DNA from: Eubacteriales bacterium
GTDB taxonomy: Bacteria; Bacillota; Clostridia; Lachnospirales; Lachnospiraceae
DNA length: 64,000 nucleotides
Assembly (NCBI GenBank): GCA_030524545.1
Contig: JAUNGM010000009.1
Coordinates: 1-64,000 of the forward strand
Reading direction: 5' to 3'
Positions within the stretch are counted from its first letter, which is position 1. Each line of letters begins with the position of its first letter. Below are positions 16,991-26,033 of this stretch, piece after piece. The position numbers and the translations under genes were made by a program. The notes under the pieces were generated by a model. The model was not told where the DNA came from. It did not search any database and worked only from the letters and a program-made list of their open reading frames with translations.

Positions 16991-17017
16991 ACATATTATG
17001 AAAGGGAGAGGAAATCT

Positions 17018-18916
17018 ATGAACGAGAACAAAGAGTTCAAACCGTACATTCCGGCTGATAAGATCACTCCGGAATTTACCGTAACATCCATTATTATGGG
17101 TATTATCCTTGCGGTGGTATTCGGTGCGGCCAATGCATATCTTGGTCTTCGTGTCGGTATGACCGTATCTGCTTCCATTCCGGCAGCAGTTATTTCCATG
17201 GGCGTGATCCGCGTCATCATGAAGAAAAACTCCATTCTGGAGAGCAACATGGTACAGACGATTGGCTCTGCAGGGGAATCTCTGGCAGCAGGTGCTATTT
17301 TCACCATGCCTGCTTTATTTCTGTGGGCAGAGGAAGGCCTGTGTGACATGCCGAGTCTGGTGGAAATCACCCTGATCGCCCTCTGCGGCGGTATTTTGGG
17401 CGTACTTTTTATGGTACCCCTTCGTAATGCCCTGATCGTGAAAGAACACGCCACCCTGCTGTATCCGGAAGGAACCGCATGTGCAGAGGTTCTTCTGGCA
17501 GGAGAAGAGGGCGGTTCCAATGCGGCTACCGTATTTTCCGGTATGGGACTTGCTGCTGTCTTCAAATTCCTGGTTGACGGCATCAAAGTTATCCCGGCGG
17601 ATGTTGCTGCAGCATTTAAGTCCTTCAAAGGCGAGATCGGTATGGAAGTTTATCCGGCGCTTCTGGGAGTCGGATATATTGTCGGGCCGCAGATTGCTTC
17701 TTATATGTTTGTCGGTTCCCTGGTAGGCTGGATGGTGATCATTCCCCTGATCTGCCTGTTCGGGCCGGACATCTGGATGTATCCGGCAGAAGAGGGCGTG
17801 ACCATAGCACAGCTTTATGCGCGCGGCGGCGCGGCTTCGATCTGGTCGACATATGTGAAATATATCGGCGCTGGTGCGATCGCAACCGGCGGTATCATTT
17901 CCCTGATCAAGTCCCTGCCTCTGATCGTTACGACCTTCCGTGATTCCATGAAGAGCATGAAGGGCGGAAAGAGCACCGGCAGTGCAAGAACCGACCAGGA
18001 TCTGCCAATGGGTATCATCCTGATCGGAATTGTAGCTATGATCTTTATTATCTGGATCGTTCCGGCAATTCCGGTAAATCTTCTGGGAGCAGCGATCATT
18101 GTAGTGTTCGGTTTCTTCTTTGCAACCGTATCCTCCCGTATGGTAGGCCTGATCGGAAGCTCCAACAACCCGGTTTCCGGTATGGCGATCGCTACCCTTC
18201 TGATCGCTACCTTTGCTATTAAGGCAACCGGTGATACAGGAATTACCGGTATGACAGGAGCCATTGCTATCGGTTCTGTGATCTGTATCGTTGCTGCTAT
18301 CGCAGGCGATACTTCTCAGGACTTAAAGACAGGATACCTTCTTGGGGCAACTCCTAAGAAACAGCAGATCGGTGAATTGATCGGTGTTATTGCATCCGGG
18401 CTTGCTATCGGCGGCGTTCTTTATCTTCTGAATGCGGCATGGGGCTACGGCGGAGCAGAGGTTCCGGCTCCTCAGGCAGGTCTGATGAAGATGATCGTAG
18501 AAGGTATCATGGGCGGAAATCTTCCCTGGACACTGGTATTTGTGGGCGTATTCCTGGCAATCGGTCTGGAAATCTTAAGAATTCCGGTAATGCCTTTTGC
18601 AATCGGTCTGTATCTTCCGATTTACCTGAATGCGACCATTATGATCGGCGGAGTTGTCCGCATGCTGATGGACCGCAGGAAAAATGTGGATGCGAAGACT
18701 AAGGAAGAACAGGCAACAGACGGTACACTGTATTGTGCAGGTATGATCGCAGGCGAAGGCCTTGTGGGTATTCTGCTGGCGCTTCTGGCAGTCGGCGGTT
18801 TAGACTTAAGCCTTGCGGATAAATTGAACCTTGGCAATATCGGCGGAGTGATCCTTATGGTTGTTATGATTCTCTGCCTGCTGAAATTCTCCTTATGGAA
18901 GAAGAAAAAAGCCTGA
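17018..18916 (+). CDS. OPT-family oligopeptide transporter
   Basis: Integral membrane protein of 632 residues with about 14-16 hydrophobic segments, of the OPT family that imports oligopeptides or metal-chelate peptides by proton symport. Visible family segments are FGAANAYLGLRVGMTVSASI, the GSAGESLAAGAIF loop, SSNNPVSGM and AGDTSQDLKTGYLLGATPKK. The ATG at 17018 follows GGAGAGG; the longer frame from 16946 only covers leader hairpins. Its last codons overlap the start of a PqqD-like gene. Confidence 0.93.
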   Translation: MNENKEFKPYIPADKITPEFTVTSIIMGIILAVVFGAANAYLGLRVGMTVSASIPAAVISMGVIRVIMKKNSILESNMVQTIGSAGESLAAGAIFTMPALFLWAEEGLCDMPSLVEITLIALCGGILGVLFMVPLRNALIVKEHATLLYPEGTACAEVLLAGEEGGSNAATVFSGMGLAAVFKFLVDGIKVIPADVAAAFKSFKGEIGMEVYPALLGVGYIVGPQIASYMFVGSLVGWMVIIPLICLFGPDIWMYPAEEGVTIAQLYARGGAASIWSTYVKYIGAGAIATGGIISLIKSLPLIVTTFRDSMKSMKGGKSTGSARTDQDLPMGIILIGIVAMIFIIWIVPAIPVNLLGAAIIVVFGFFFATVSSRMVGLIGSSNNPVSGMAIATLLIATFAIKATGDTGITGMTGAIAIGSVICIVAAIAGDTSQDLKTGYLLGATPKKQQIGELIGVIASGLAIGGVLYLLNAAWGYGGAEVPAPQAGLMKMIVEGIMGGNLPWTLVFVGVFLAIGLEILRIPVMPFAIGLYLPIYLNATIMIGGVVRMLMDRRKNVDAKTKEEQATDGTLYCAGMIAGEGLVGILLALLAVGGLDLSLADKLNLGNIGGVILMVVMILCLLKFSLWKKKKA

Positions 18917-19287
18917 TGAGTAAGAACAAAAAGAAAGATGACCCGCAGATCAATTATCTGGATCTGATTCCTGAGCGAACTTCGGAGCTTCGCTGGCACA
19001 GGGACTTTAAAGAACGTGTAATCCTTGAGGTGGAGAATACGGGATTATTTAATACGATTGCCCAGAAGGTTTTTCATAAACCCCGGTTTACAAAGGTGCA
19101 TCTCGACGGGAACGGCAGCTTTATCTGGCCCCTCATTGACGGGGAGAAGACAGTGGAAGAGATAGCCGGGCTTGTGAAAACAGAGTTTGGAGAAGCTGCT
19201 GAGCCGCTTTATCCCAGAATTGTAAAGTATTTCCAGATCATGGAGAGCTATCATTTTATTAAATTTACTAATATGCCAAGTAAATAA
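18916..19287 (+). CDS. PqqD-like small protein
   Basis: Small soluble protein of 123 residues. Its second half resembles PqqD/RiPP-recognition proteins: a strand pair with VHLDGNGSFIWPLIDG, then TVEEIAGLV and a helical tail. In known systems PqqD domains hold a precursor peptide for a radical SAM enzyme. No such enzyme or peptide is seen nearby. The ATG at 18916 overlaps the OPT stop codon (TGATG), so translation is coupled to the transporter. A functional link with peptide transport is possible but inferred. Confidence 0.7.
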   Translation: MSKNKKKDDPQINYLDLIPERTSELRWHRDFKERVILEVENTGLFNTIAQKVFHKPRFTKVHLDGNGSFIWPLIDGEKTVEEIAGLVKTEFGEAAEPLYPRIVKYFQIMESYHFIKFTNMPSK

Positions 19288-19299
19288 AGGCAACACTAG

Positions 19300-19334
19300 G
19301 AACGGGAGCAGCCGCGGCTGCATCCCGTTCTTTT
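19300..19334 (+). terminator. Rho-independent terminator
   Basis: GAACGGGA and TCCCGTTC arms enclose a further GC-rich palindrome GCAGCCGCGGCTGC, then TTTT. It ends the OPT operon. Confidence 0.88.
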
Positions 19335-19434
19335 GGACTTAGGGGAACTTTACCACAGTAGAGTGCCGCAACCCCGGGATTGTGATGCCGGGGAATCTGC
19401 GGGACAAACGATAGAATTTAACGAGGTGAAAATT

Positions 19435-20304
19435 ATGCAGTTGACCAGAAAGAAAGCATGGTATATCGATGATTTGCTGATCATCCTGGGAACAGGGCTG
19501 ATGGCGCTGGCTATCAATTCCTGCTTTGATGCAGCAGGCCTTGTAACCGGAGGATTTTCGGGCATTGCGATTCTTGTGAAGGAATGGAGTAATGAAATAC
19601 TTGGCAGAGGAATTCCGCTGTGGATAACCAATATTACCCTGAATATTCCGCTGTTTCTGCTGGGAATCCGGCTGAAGGGCTTCGGATTTGTAAAAAAGGC
19701 GGTCATCGGGGACGGTTCGCTGACTTTATGGCTGGCATTTCTTCCTGCGCTGAATTTATCCGGAGACGATCTGCTTCTGGCTGCTGTTTACGGCGGTGTG
19801 ATCATGGGTGCAGGAATCGGGCTTGTTTTTCTGGGGCAGGGAACGACCGGAGGAACAGATATGATGGCTGCGATCATCCAGAAATATCTGAGGCATTATT
19901 CCATAGCGCAGATCATGCAGTTTATTGACGGAATCATTGTTTTGGTAGGAATGTATGTGTTCGGTGTTCAGCGGGCACTGTATGCGATCATTGCCGTTTT
20001 CCTTGTCACAAAAGTCTCAGACGGCCTGATCGAGGGCCTGAAGTTTTCAAAAGCTGCGTACATCATCACATCGAAGCCTGGTGAAATCGCGGAAATGGTC
20101 ATGAAGGATCTGGACCGTGGAATTACCGGCATTTCTGCAAAAGGCATGTATTCCGGCAATGAAAAGCTGATGCTCTTCTGTGTTGTAAATAAAAAAGAAA
20201 TCGTTGCCCTGAAAGAAAAAGTGGATGCCATTGATCCGGATGCCTTTGTGATCGTCACAGATGCCCGGGAAGTCCATGGAGAGGGCTTCATAGAAAATAT
20301 ATAG
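19435..20304 (+). CDS. YitT-family membrane protein (DUF161 + DUF2179)
   Basis: Membrane protein of 289 residues. The N-terminal half has five to six hydrophobic segments with the family signatures GLVTGGFSGIAIL and GQGTTGGTDMMA. The C-terminal cytoplasmic domain of about 80 residues (DUF2179) includes RGITGISAKGMYSG and ends VIVTDAREVHGEGF. Function is unknown in the family. The ATG at 19435 follows GAGGTG; the longer frame upstream has no ribosome site. It stands alone between a terminator and the PucR-type gene. Confidence 0.9.
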   Translation: MQLTRKKAWYIDDLLIILGTGLMALAINSCFDAAGLVTGGFSGIAILVKEWSNEILGRGIPLWITNITLNIPLFLLGIRLKGFGFVKKAVIGDGSLTLWLAFLPALNLSGDDLLLAAVYGGVIMGAGIGLVFLGQGTTGGTDMMAAIIQKYLRHYSIAQIMQFIDGIIVLVGMYVFGVQRALYAIIAVFLVTKVSDGLIEGLKFSKAAYIITSKPGEIAEMVMKDLDRGITGISAKGMYSGNEKLMLFCVVNKKEIVALKEKVDAIDPDAFVIVTDAREVHGEGFIENI

Positions 20305-20448
20305 AAAAAATACACAAATTTTTGTAAAAAAGTTCATGTTTCCTCTTTCATTTTTGGTGATTTTGTATTAAAATAACCCTAAACGAGAAATAATTATGGG
20401 AAAAACAGAGGATAATCACACACAGTATGTGGGAAGGGATGGAAGCAG

Positions 20449-21537
20449 ATGATATCAAATCAGGTACTTCAGAATACACTGGAAGGTTTAAAAGAAATAT
20501 CCAGAACAGAGTTCTGTATTGTAGATACAGAAGGTAAGGTTCTCGCATCTACATTTGCGGATTTTTCGATTCAGCAGGGGGATGTACAGGCATTTGTGGA
20601 ATCTCAGGCGGACAGTCAGCTTGTGAAAGGATTCCAGTATTTTAAGGTATGTGACGACTATCAGTTGGAATATATCCTGGTTGCCCATGGGGATGACGAA
20701 GATACTTATATGGTAGGAAAACTGGCCGCATTCCAGGTACAGAACCTGATCGTGGCTTATAAGGAACGTTTTGACAAGGACAGCTTCATCAAGAATCTGC
20801 TTCTGGATAACCTGCTCCTTGTGGATATTTATAACCGTGCCAAGAAGCTTCATATTGAAGCAGATGTGCGCCGTGTTGTTATGATCCTGGAAATGCAGCA
20901 GGAGAAGGATCACAGTTCGATTGAGACAGTGAAGAGCCTTTTCAGCGGCAAGAGCAAGGATTTCATTACGGCTGTGGATGAGAAGAGCATCATTATTGTC
21001 AAAGAACTGGACGAGGGCGAGGGTTATACGGAGATGGATAAGCTTGCCCATACCATTCTGGATACACTGGGATTGAATAAGGAAGGGGATACCCATATCG
21101 CCTATGGTACGATCGTCAATGAACTGAAAGAGGTTTCCCGTTCTTATAAGGAAGCACGTATGGCATTAGATGTAGGCAAGATTTTCTTCGGCGAAAAGGA
21201 TGTGATCGCATACAGTTCCCTCGGAATCGGCCGTCTGATCTACCAGCTTCCGATTCCGCTGTGCAAGATGTTCATCAAGGAGATTTTCGGAAACAAATCT
21301 CCGGACGATTTTGACGAGGAAACACTGGTGACCATTGACAAGTTCTTTGAGAACAGCCTGAATGTTTCCGAGACCTCCAGACAGCTTTATATCCACCGAA
21401 ACACTCTGGTATACCGTCTGGACAAGCTTCAGAAGAGCACAGGCCTTGATCTGAGGGTATTTGAGGATGCGATTACGTTCAAGATCGCACTGATGGTTGT
21501 GCGCTATATGAAGTATATGGAAACGCTTGAGTACTAA
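20449..21537 (+). CDS. PucR/CdaR-type transcriptional regulator
   Basis: Regulator of 362 residues. The N-terminal region (about 1-120) resembles a small-molecule sensing domain (FCIVDTEGKVLAS). The C-terminal part has the PucR-type helix-turn-helix with NVSETSRQLYIHRNTLVYRL and DLRVFEDAITFKIAL (about 300-355), as in CdaR/sugar-diacid and purine-catabolism regulators. GGGAAGGG lies about 10 nt before the ATG. No clear target is adjacent; the following ftsE and ftsX genes are unlikely targets. Confidence 0.87.
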   Translation: MISNQVLQNTLEGLKEISRTEFCIVDTEGKVLASTFADFSIQQGDVQAFVESQADSQLVKGFQYFKVCDDYQLEYILVAHGDDEDTYMVGKLAAFQVQNLIVAYKERFDKDSFIKNLLLDNLLLVDIYNRAKKLHIEADVRRVVMILEMQQEKDHSSIETVKSLFSGKSKDFITAVDEKSIIIVKELDEGEGYTEMDKLAHTILDTLGLNKEGDTHIAYGTIVNELKEVSRSYKEARMALDVGKIFFGEKDVIAYSSLGIGRLIYQLPIPLCKMFIKEIFGNKSPDDFDEETLVTIDKFFENSLNVSETSRQLYIHRNTLVYRLDKLQKSTGLDLRVFEDAITFKIALMVVRYMKYMETLEY

Positions 21538-21751
21538 TTCCCTGAAGGGCATCATATCATACACGCTCCTTCGGAGCAGGCGTTATGTATGAATTTTATG
21601 TGAAAACATAAAAAAGGGTTGCAATCCGTTAGAAAATATGTTACAACAATGTTACAAAAAGATTAACATTTATTCTGCCGGATCGTGTGCAAAGGTGCTG
21701 CCGGATTTTCTGGCAGCATTTTGTATGCAGAATTTGACTGAGGAGGATATT

Positions 21752-22435
21752 ATGATAGATTTGGTTGATGTTAGCAAATCCTATGGAAAAGGCCTTCCGG
21801 CTGTAAACCATGCGAATTTGCATGTAGATAAAGGTGAATTTGTGTTTGTGGTAGGAAGCAGCGGTTCAGGGAAATCTACCCTGATCAAGCTTTTGATGAA
21901 GGAACTGGATTCCACTTCCGGAAGAATTACCGTAAGCGGTGAGCGTCTGGAAGGAATGAAGCACAGACGCGTGGCAAAATACCGCAGGAAGCTTGGCGTG
22001 GTATTTCAGGATTTCCGTCTTTTGCGAGACAGAAACGTATATGAAAACGTGGCATTTGCCCAGCGGGTCATTAATCGTCCGACTCGTGTCATTAAGAAAC
22101 GTGTGCCGGAGATCCTGCAGGAGGTAGGTCTGGCCGGCAAATATAAATCTTTCCCGGATGAGCTGTCCGGCGGAGAGCAGCAGAGAGTGGCTCTGGCCCG
22201 TGCGCTGGTAAACCGCCCGGATATCCTGCTTGCTGATGAGCCTACCGGAAATCTGGATCCAAAGACCTCGGAAGAAATCATGGCCCTTCTCGAAGAAATC
22301 AATGAACGGGGAACGACCGTGCTGGTGGTAACTCATAACAAAGACATTGTAAACACCATGAAGAAGCGTGTCGTGACCATGCATGACGGTGTCATTATCA
22401 GCGACGAAAAAGAGGGGGAATATCATGAGGCCTAG
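21752..22435 (+). CDS. ftsE: Cell-division ABC ATPase FtsE
   Basis: ATPase of 227 residues that pairs with FtsX and drives activation of peptidoglycan hydrolases at the division site or side wall. Walker A GSSGSGKST (residues 35-43), signature LSGGEQQRVALARAL and Walker B ILLADEPTGNLD are intact. The ATG at 21752 follows AGGAGG by 5 nt; a long upstream extension in frame lacks this site. It overlaps ftsX by 11 nt. Confidence 0.96.
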   Translation: MIDLVDVSKSYGKGLPAVNHANLHVDKGEFVFVVGSSGSGKSTLIKLLMKELDSTSGRITVSGERLEGMKHRRVAKYRRKLGVVFQDFRLLRDRNVYENVAFAQRVINRPTRVIKKRVPEILQEVGLAGKYKSFPDELSGGEQQRVALARALVNRPDILLADEPTGNLDPKTSEEIMALLEEINERGTTVLVVTHNKDIVNTMKKRVVTMHDGVIISDEKEGEYHEA

Positions 22436-23330
22436 TACGATCTGGTTTACCCTGAAACAGGGCATTAAAAATATTAAAAGAAATCTGATGTTTTCGATTG
22501 CTTCCATTCTTACCATGGCAGCATGTATTTTTCTGGTAGGTATTTTTTATTCCATTGTAAATAATGTGAATAATATAGCCAGAAAGGTGGAACAGGAAGT
22601 TCCGATTACCGTGTTCTTTGAAGAGGGAACCACGGAAAAGGAAATGAAAGCGGTGGGTAAGCTCATTAAAGCCCGTCCGGAAGTGGCGAAGGTTGAATTC
22701 GAGTCTGCAGACGAAGCATGGGAAAAATTTAAGGAACAGTACTTCCAGGGTTCTGATGCTGCAGAGGGATTTAAAGATGATAATCCGCTTGTGAATTCTG
22801 CCAACTACCAGGTATATTTAAAAGAGATTGAGAGACAGAAGGAGTTGGTAGCCTACATTCAGGGGCTTGATCATGTAAGAGAAATCAATCAGTCAGAACA
22901 GGCAGCTCAAACGCTTGGCTCCTTTAACCGTCTTGTTTCTTATGCATCTATTGCCATCATTGCTGTACTCCTGCTGATTTCCATTTTCCTTATCAGCAAT
23001 ACGGTTTCGGTTGGTATTTCTGTGCGTAAAGAGGAAATCGGTATTATGAAGCTGATAGGAGCAACGGATAATTTTGTTCGCTCTCCGTTTGTTCTGGAGG
23101 GAATTGTACTTGGCGTGATCGGTGCAGCGATTCCTCTGGTTGCGTTATACTTTGTCTATAACAGTGTAGTTCAATATATTTTGACAAAATTCAATGTTCT
23201 TACCGGAATTGTTGCATTCATCCCGGTAGAAGAGATCTACCTGACCCTGGTTCCGATCGGACTGGCTCTTGGTATCGGTATCGGCCTTGTGGGCAGCTTC
23301 TGGACAACAAGAAAGCATTTAAAGGTATAA
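22425..23330 (+). CDS. ftsX: Cell-division ABC permease FtsX
   Basis: Membrane protein of 301 residues. One N-terminal membrane segment (about 22-42), a large extracytoplasmic loop (about 45-165) and three more segments (about 175-200, 225-250, 270-293) give the standard FtsX topology. The IGIMKLIGAT motif before the third segment is typical. GAGGGGG precedes the ATG, inside the end of ftsE. FtsX transmits ATP use by FtsE to cell-wall hydrolases. Confidence 0.95.
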   Translation: MRPSTIWFTLKQGIKNIKRNLMFSIASILTMAACIFLVGIFYSIVNNVNNIARKVEQEVPITVFFEEGTTEKEMKAVGKLIKARPEVAKVEFESADEAWEKFKEQYFQGSDAAEGFKDDNPLVNSANYQVYLKEIERQKELVAYIQGLDHVREINQSEQAAQTLGSFNRLVSYASIAIIAVLLLISIFLISNTVSVGISVRKEEIGIMKLIGATDNFVRSPFVLEGIVLGVIGAAIPLVALYFVYNSVVQYILTKFNVLTGIVAFIPVEEIYLTLVPIGLALGIGIGLVGSFWTTRKHLKV

Positions 23331-23368
23331 GTGCGTAATTTCTATATACAAATATAACGAGGAAAAAC

Positions 23369-23398
23369 GGCTGTCGGGGTTCCGGCAGCCCTTTCTTT
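23369..23398 (+). terminator. Terminator between ftsX and ctpA
   Basis: Arms GGCTGTCGG and CCGGCAGCC with a 4-nt loop, followed by CTTTCTTT. It is interrupted by C in the T run, so read-through to ctpA is likely. Confidence 0.65.
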
Positions 23399-23416
23399 CG
23401 TGGAGGGGGAATCTTC

Positions 23417-24601
23417 ATGAAAAACAGCGAATATTGGAAAGGCGTTCTGACTGGGATTTTAGGAACTGCTGTGGTCGTGGCAGGAGGATGGCTTGGGTAT
23501 GTCCGTGCTATTCCCGAAAATACGGGAGTGCTTTCGGACAGGGCACATGTACAGAAGCTTGAATACATGGAAAGTCTGATTGACGAATATTATCTGGAGG
23601 AGAAGGATGAGGAAAAACTGGCAGAGGGAGTATATACAGGACTGATCTATGGTCTTGGCGATCCTTATTCCAGATACTATACGGCAGAAGAATATGAAGA
23701 AGAGAATTCTTCCACAGAGGGAGCCTATGTGGGAATCGGTATTTTGATGCAGAAAAATCCGGAGGGTGGTGTCGTTATTGTCCAATGCTATGAAGGCGGT
23801 CCCGGAGAGGCCGCAGGACTTCTGGTCGGTGATATCATCAGCGCAGTGGATGGAGAGGATATTACGGAATTACCTGTTTCGGATGTTGCGGATAAGGTGA
23901 AAAACAGCGGCAATGACAGTGTAACACTTACGATTCATCGGGAGGATGAACTGGAACCGGTTGAAATTACGGTACCGATTACGGATGTGGAGCTGCCGAG
24001 TGTATTTCATGAAATGCTGGATAACCATGTGGGATATATCCGGATCTCTGAATTTAAGGGCGTGACATATGACCAGTATATGACAGCTTTTACGGATTTG
24101 TGCGGGCAGGGTATGGAAAAGCTGGTTGTGGATCTTAGAAGCAATCCCGGAGGCCTGCTCACTTCTGTTTGCGATATTCTGAATGAAATCCTTCCGGAAG
24201 GCCTGATCGTTTATACGGAAGATAAATACGGAAACAGGGAGGAAGAGCGTTCTTCAGGGGAAAATACCCTGGAAATGCCGTTAGCTGTTCTGGTAAATGA
24301 GTCCAGTGCAAGTGCATCGGAGATTTTTGCCGGAGCAGTGCAGGATTATGGTATCGGAACGATAGTGGGAACAACTACCTATGGAAAAGGTGTTGTGCAG
24401 TCCATTCGTAAATTAAGCGACGGCAGTGCCGTGAAGCTGACGGTGTCCAACTATTATACACCAAATGGAAATAATATTAACAAAGTGGGAATTACTCCGG
24501 ATGTAGAAGAGAAACTGGATACGGATCTGCTGAACAAGGAAGAGATTTCTCATGAGGAGGACAACCAGCTTCAGGCTGCACTCAAGGCGTTGGGAGAGTA
24601 G
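23417..24601 (+). CDS. C-terminal processing peptidase, S41 family (CtpA-like)
   Basis: Serine protease of 394 residues. An N-terminal membrane anchor (about 8-28) is followed by a PDZ domain (about 95-180; GEAAGLLVGDIISAVDG) and the S41 catalytic domain. The catalytic Ser lies in NESSASASE and the Lys in TTYGKGVVQ. It acts outside the membrane, trimming C termini of cell-wall or secreted proteins. A ribosome site GGAGGGG precedes the ATG. FtsEX followed by a CtpA protease is a common Firmicutes arrangement and fits control of wall hydrolases. Confidence 0.93.
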   Translation: MKNSEYWKGVLTGILGTAVVVAGGWLGYVRAIPENTGVLSDRAHVQKLEYMESLIDEYYLEEKDEEKLAEGVYTGLIYGLGDPYSRYYTAEEYEEENSSTEGAYVGIGILMQKNPEGGVVIVQCYEGGPGEAAGLLVGDIISAVDGEDITELPVSDVADKVKNSGNDSVTLTIHREDELEPVEITVPITDVELPSVFHEMLDNHVGYIRISEFKGVTYDQYMTAFTDLCGQGMEKLVVDLRSNPGGLLTSVCDILNEILPEGLIVYTEDKYGNREEERSSGENTLEMPLAVLVNESSASASEIFAGAVQDYGIGTIVGTTTYGKGVVQSIRKLSDGSAVKLTVSNYYTPNGNNINKVGITPDVEEKLDTDLLNKEEISHEEDNQLQAALKALGE

Positions 24602-24669
24602 AACCGGCTGGTTTCCCGGTGGGTGAACTGTAATGGCTGTTTGGGGAGATACGAGTTTTTATCTTTCGG

Positions 24670-24698
24670 TTGCGGATAAATGACAAAAATGATATGAT
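24670..24698 (+). promoter_or_regulatory. Probable promoter of the DegV gene
   Basis: TTGCGG and TATGAT with a 17-bp spacer, about 50 bp before the ATG at 24750. Confidence 0.5.
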
Positions 24699-24749
24699 AA
24701 GGGCGGAATCGTATCGTTGAACAGTCATAATTTGCAGAAAGGTAAAGAA

Positions 24750-25619
24750 ATGAGAGATTACGTGATCACAACAGACAACAACTCCGATCTCCCGGAGTCC
24801 TACTATAAAAAACATGGGATTGGCTGTACGTATTTAACCTATTCCATGAATGGAGTGAACTACACCCACGACAATTTTCTTCCGGAACATGAGTTTTATG
24901 AGAGTATGAGAAATGGCTCTCTTCCTACAACAGCCCAGGTCAATCCGGAAAGTGCGCGCAGCCTGATGGAGCCGTACCTGAAAGAAGGAAGAGATATTCT
25001 TCACATTGCTTTTTCTTCGGGATTAAGCGGCAGTTATAACAGTACGAGGATTGCTGCTGAGGAGCTTTCGGAGGAATATCCGGAGAGAAAAATCATAGTG
25101 ATTGATTCCCTGGCTGCATCTCTTGGACAGGGACTGCTGGTTCATCTTGCACAGCAGAAGAAAGAAGCCGGAGAAGATATGGAAGCAGTGGCATCCTGGG
25201 TGGAAGCAGAAAAGAAGCATATCGTCCACATGTTTACTGTAGATGATTTGGATCATCTATACAGGGGCGGACGTGTTTCAAAGACAACGGCTGTTCTTGG
25301 CGGAATGCTGAACATTAAGCCGGTTATGCATGTAGATGATGAAGGCAAGCTGGTTGCCATCGGCAAAGTCCGCGGACGTAAAAAAGCCATCCTTGAGCTG
25401 GTGAAAGGCATGGATGAGAAAATCGGCAGCTATAAAGAGAGCTGCAATACGATTTTTATCAGTCACGGTGACTGTGAAGAGGAAGCCCGCTTTCTGGAAG
25501 CTAAAGTAAAAGAGAAATATTCTATAGATACGGTGATCATCAACTATGTAGGAGCTACCATTGGTGCCCATTCCGGCCCCGGTACTCTGGCACTGTTCTT
25601 TGTCGGAGATATCAGATAA
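24750..25619 (+). CDS. DegV-family fatty-acid-binding protein (FakB-like)
   Basis: Cytoplasmic protein of 289 residues. DegV/FakB proteins hold a fatty acid for phosphorylation by FakA. Family features: ITTDNNSDLP at the N terminus, the TTAQVNPES segment, the central SSGLSGSYNSTRIAA motif, LYRGGRVSK and the C-terminal GATIGAHSGPGTLALFF. The ATG at 24750 follows AGAAAGG. No FakA gene is in the window. A DUF3343 gene starts 8 nt after the stop. Confidence 0.92.
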   Translation: MRDYVITTDNNSDLPESYYKKHGIGCTYLTYSMNGVNYTHDNFLPEHEFYESMRNGSLPTTAQVNPESARSLMEPYLKEGRDILHIAFSSGLSGSYNSTRIAAEELSEEYPERKIIVIDSLAASLGQGLLVHLAQQKKEAGEDMEAVASWVEAEKKHIVHMFTVDDLDHLYRGGRVSKTTAVLGGMLNIKPVMHVDDEGKLVAIGKVRGRKKAILELVKGMDEKIGSYKESCNTIFISHGDCEEEARFLEAKVKEKYSIDTVIINYVGATIGAHSGPGTLALFFVGDIR

Positions 25620-25627
25620 CGCAGAAT

Positions 25628-25864
25628 ATGAGAGAAAAAAAGAATTACAGGATTTTTACATTTCGGACAACGACCGATGCAATGGCCATGGAGAAGCAGT
25701 GTATCCGGCATGGAATCCCGGGCCGTATGATTCCTGTACCAAGGGAGATTTCAGCGGCCTGCGGTCTTGCATGGAGGATGGAGGCAGAAGAATATCCCCT
25801 ATATAAGGAGAAAATTCAAAGCCTGCAGATGGAATTTCAGGAATCTGTGGAAATAATGTTATAG
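25628..25864 (+). CDS. DUF3343 small protein
   Basis: Protein of 78 residues with the DUF3343 pattern: TFRTTTDAMAMEK, then GIPGRMIPVPREISAACGL, with one conserved Cys. Family members have been proposed as Se/S carrier-like proteins; function here is unproven. There is no clear ribosome site before the ATG, which sits 8 nt after the DegV stop, so translational coupling is likely. Confidence 0.75.
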   Translation: MREKKNYRIFTFRTTTDAMAMEKQCIRHGIPGRMIPVPREISAACGLAWRMEAEEYPLYKEKIQSLQMEFQESVEIML

Positions 25865-25892
25865 GATGGTGGCTCAGCCCGCCATCCTTTTT
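25863..25892 (+). terminator. Rho-independent terminator
   Basis: Arms GGATGGTGGC and GCCCGCCATCC followed by TTTTT. The first arm overlaps the last base of the DUF3343 stop region. Confidence 0.85.
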
Positions 25893-25910
25893 CGTGGTAT
25901 GACGGGCATG

Positions 25911-25982
25911 CGAAAGGAACCTCCCCGGAGCGTTACTGATCACGCCTTCGGCATAAACAGTAACCCCGGAGCTTCCTTTTCG
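25911..25982. repeat. Second copy of the GTTACTG/CAGTAAC repeat
   Basis: Imperfect long hairpin. Outer arms CGAAAGGAA and TTCCTTTTCG, middle arms rich in CCGG, and a core GTTACTG (25932-25938) to CAGTAAC (25958-25964). The 14-mer GCATAAACAGTAAC at 25951-25964 is identical to the first copy near 5853. Confidence 0.7.
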
Positions 25983-26004
25983 TGTTGCGGTAATATTTGA
26001 TTTG

Positions 26005-26033
26005 TTGTAAGAATTCTTTATTTATAGTAAAAT
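26005..26033 (+). promoter_or_regulatory. Promoter of the rRNA methyltransferase genes
   Basis: TTGTAA and TAAAAT separated by 17 bp, ahead of the RsmH-type gene. Confidence 0.6.
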
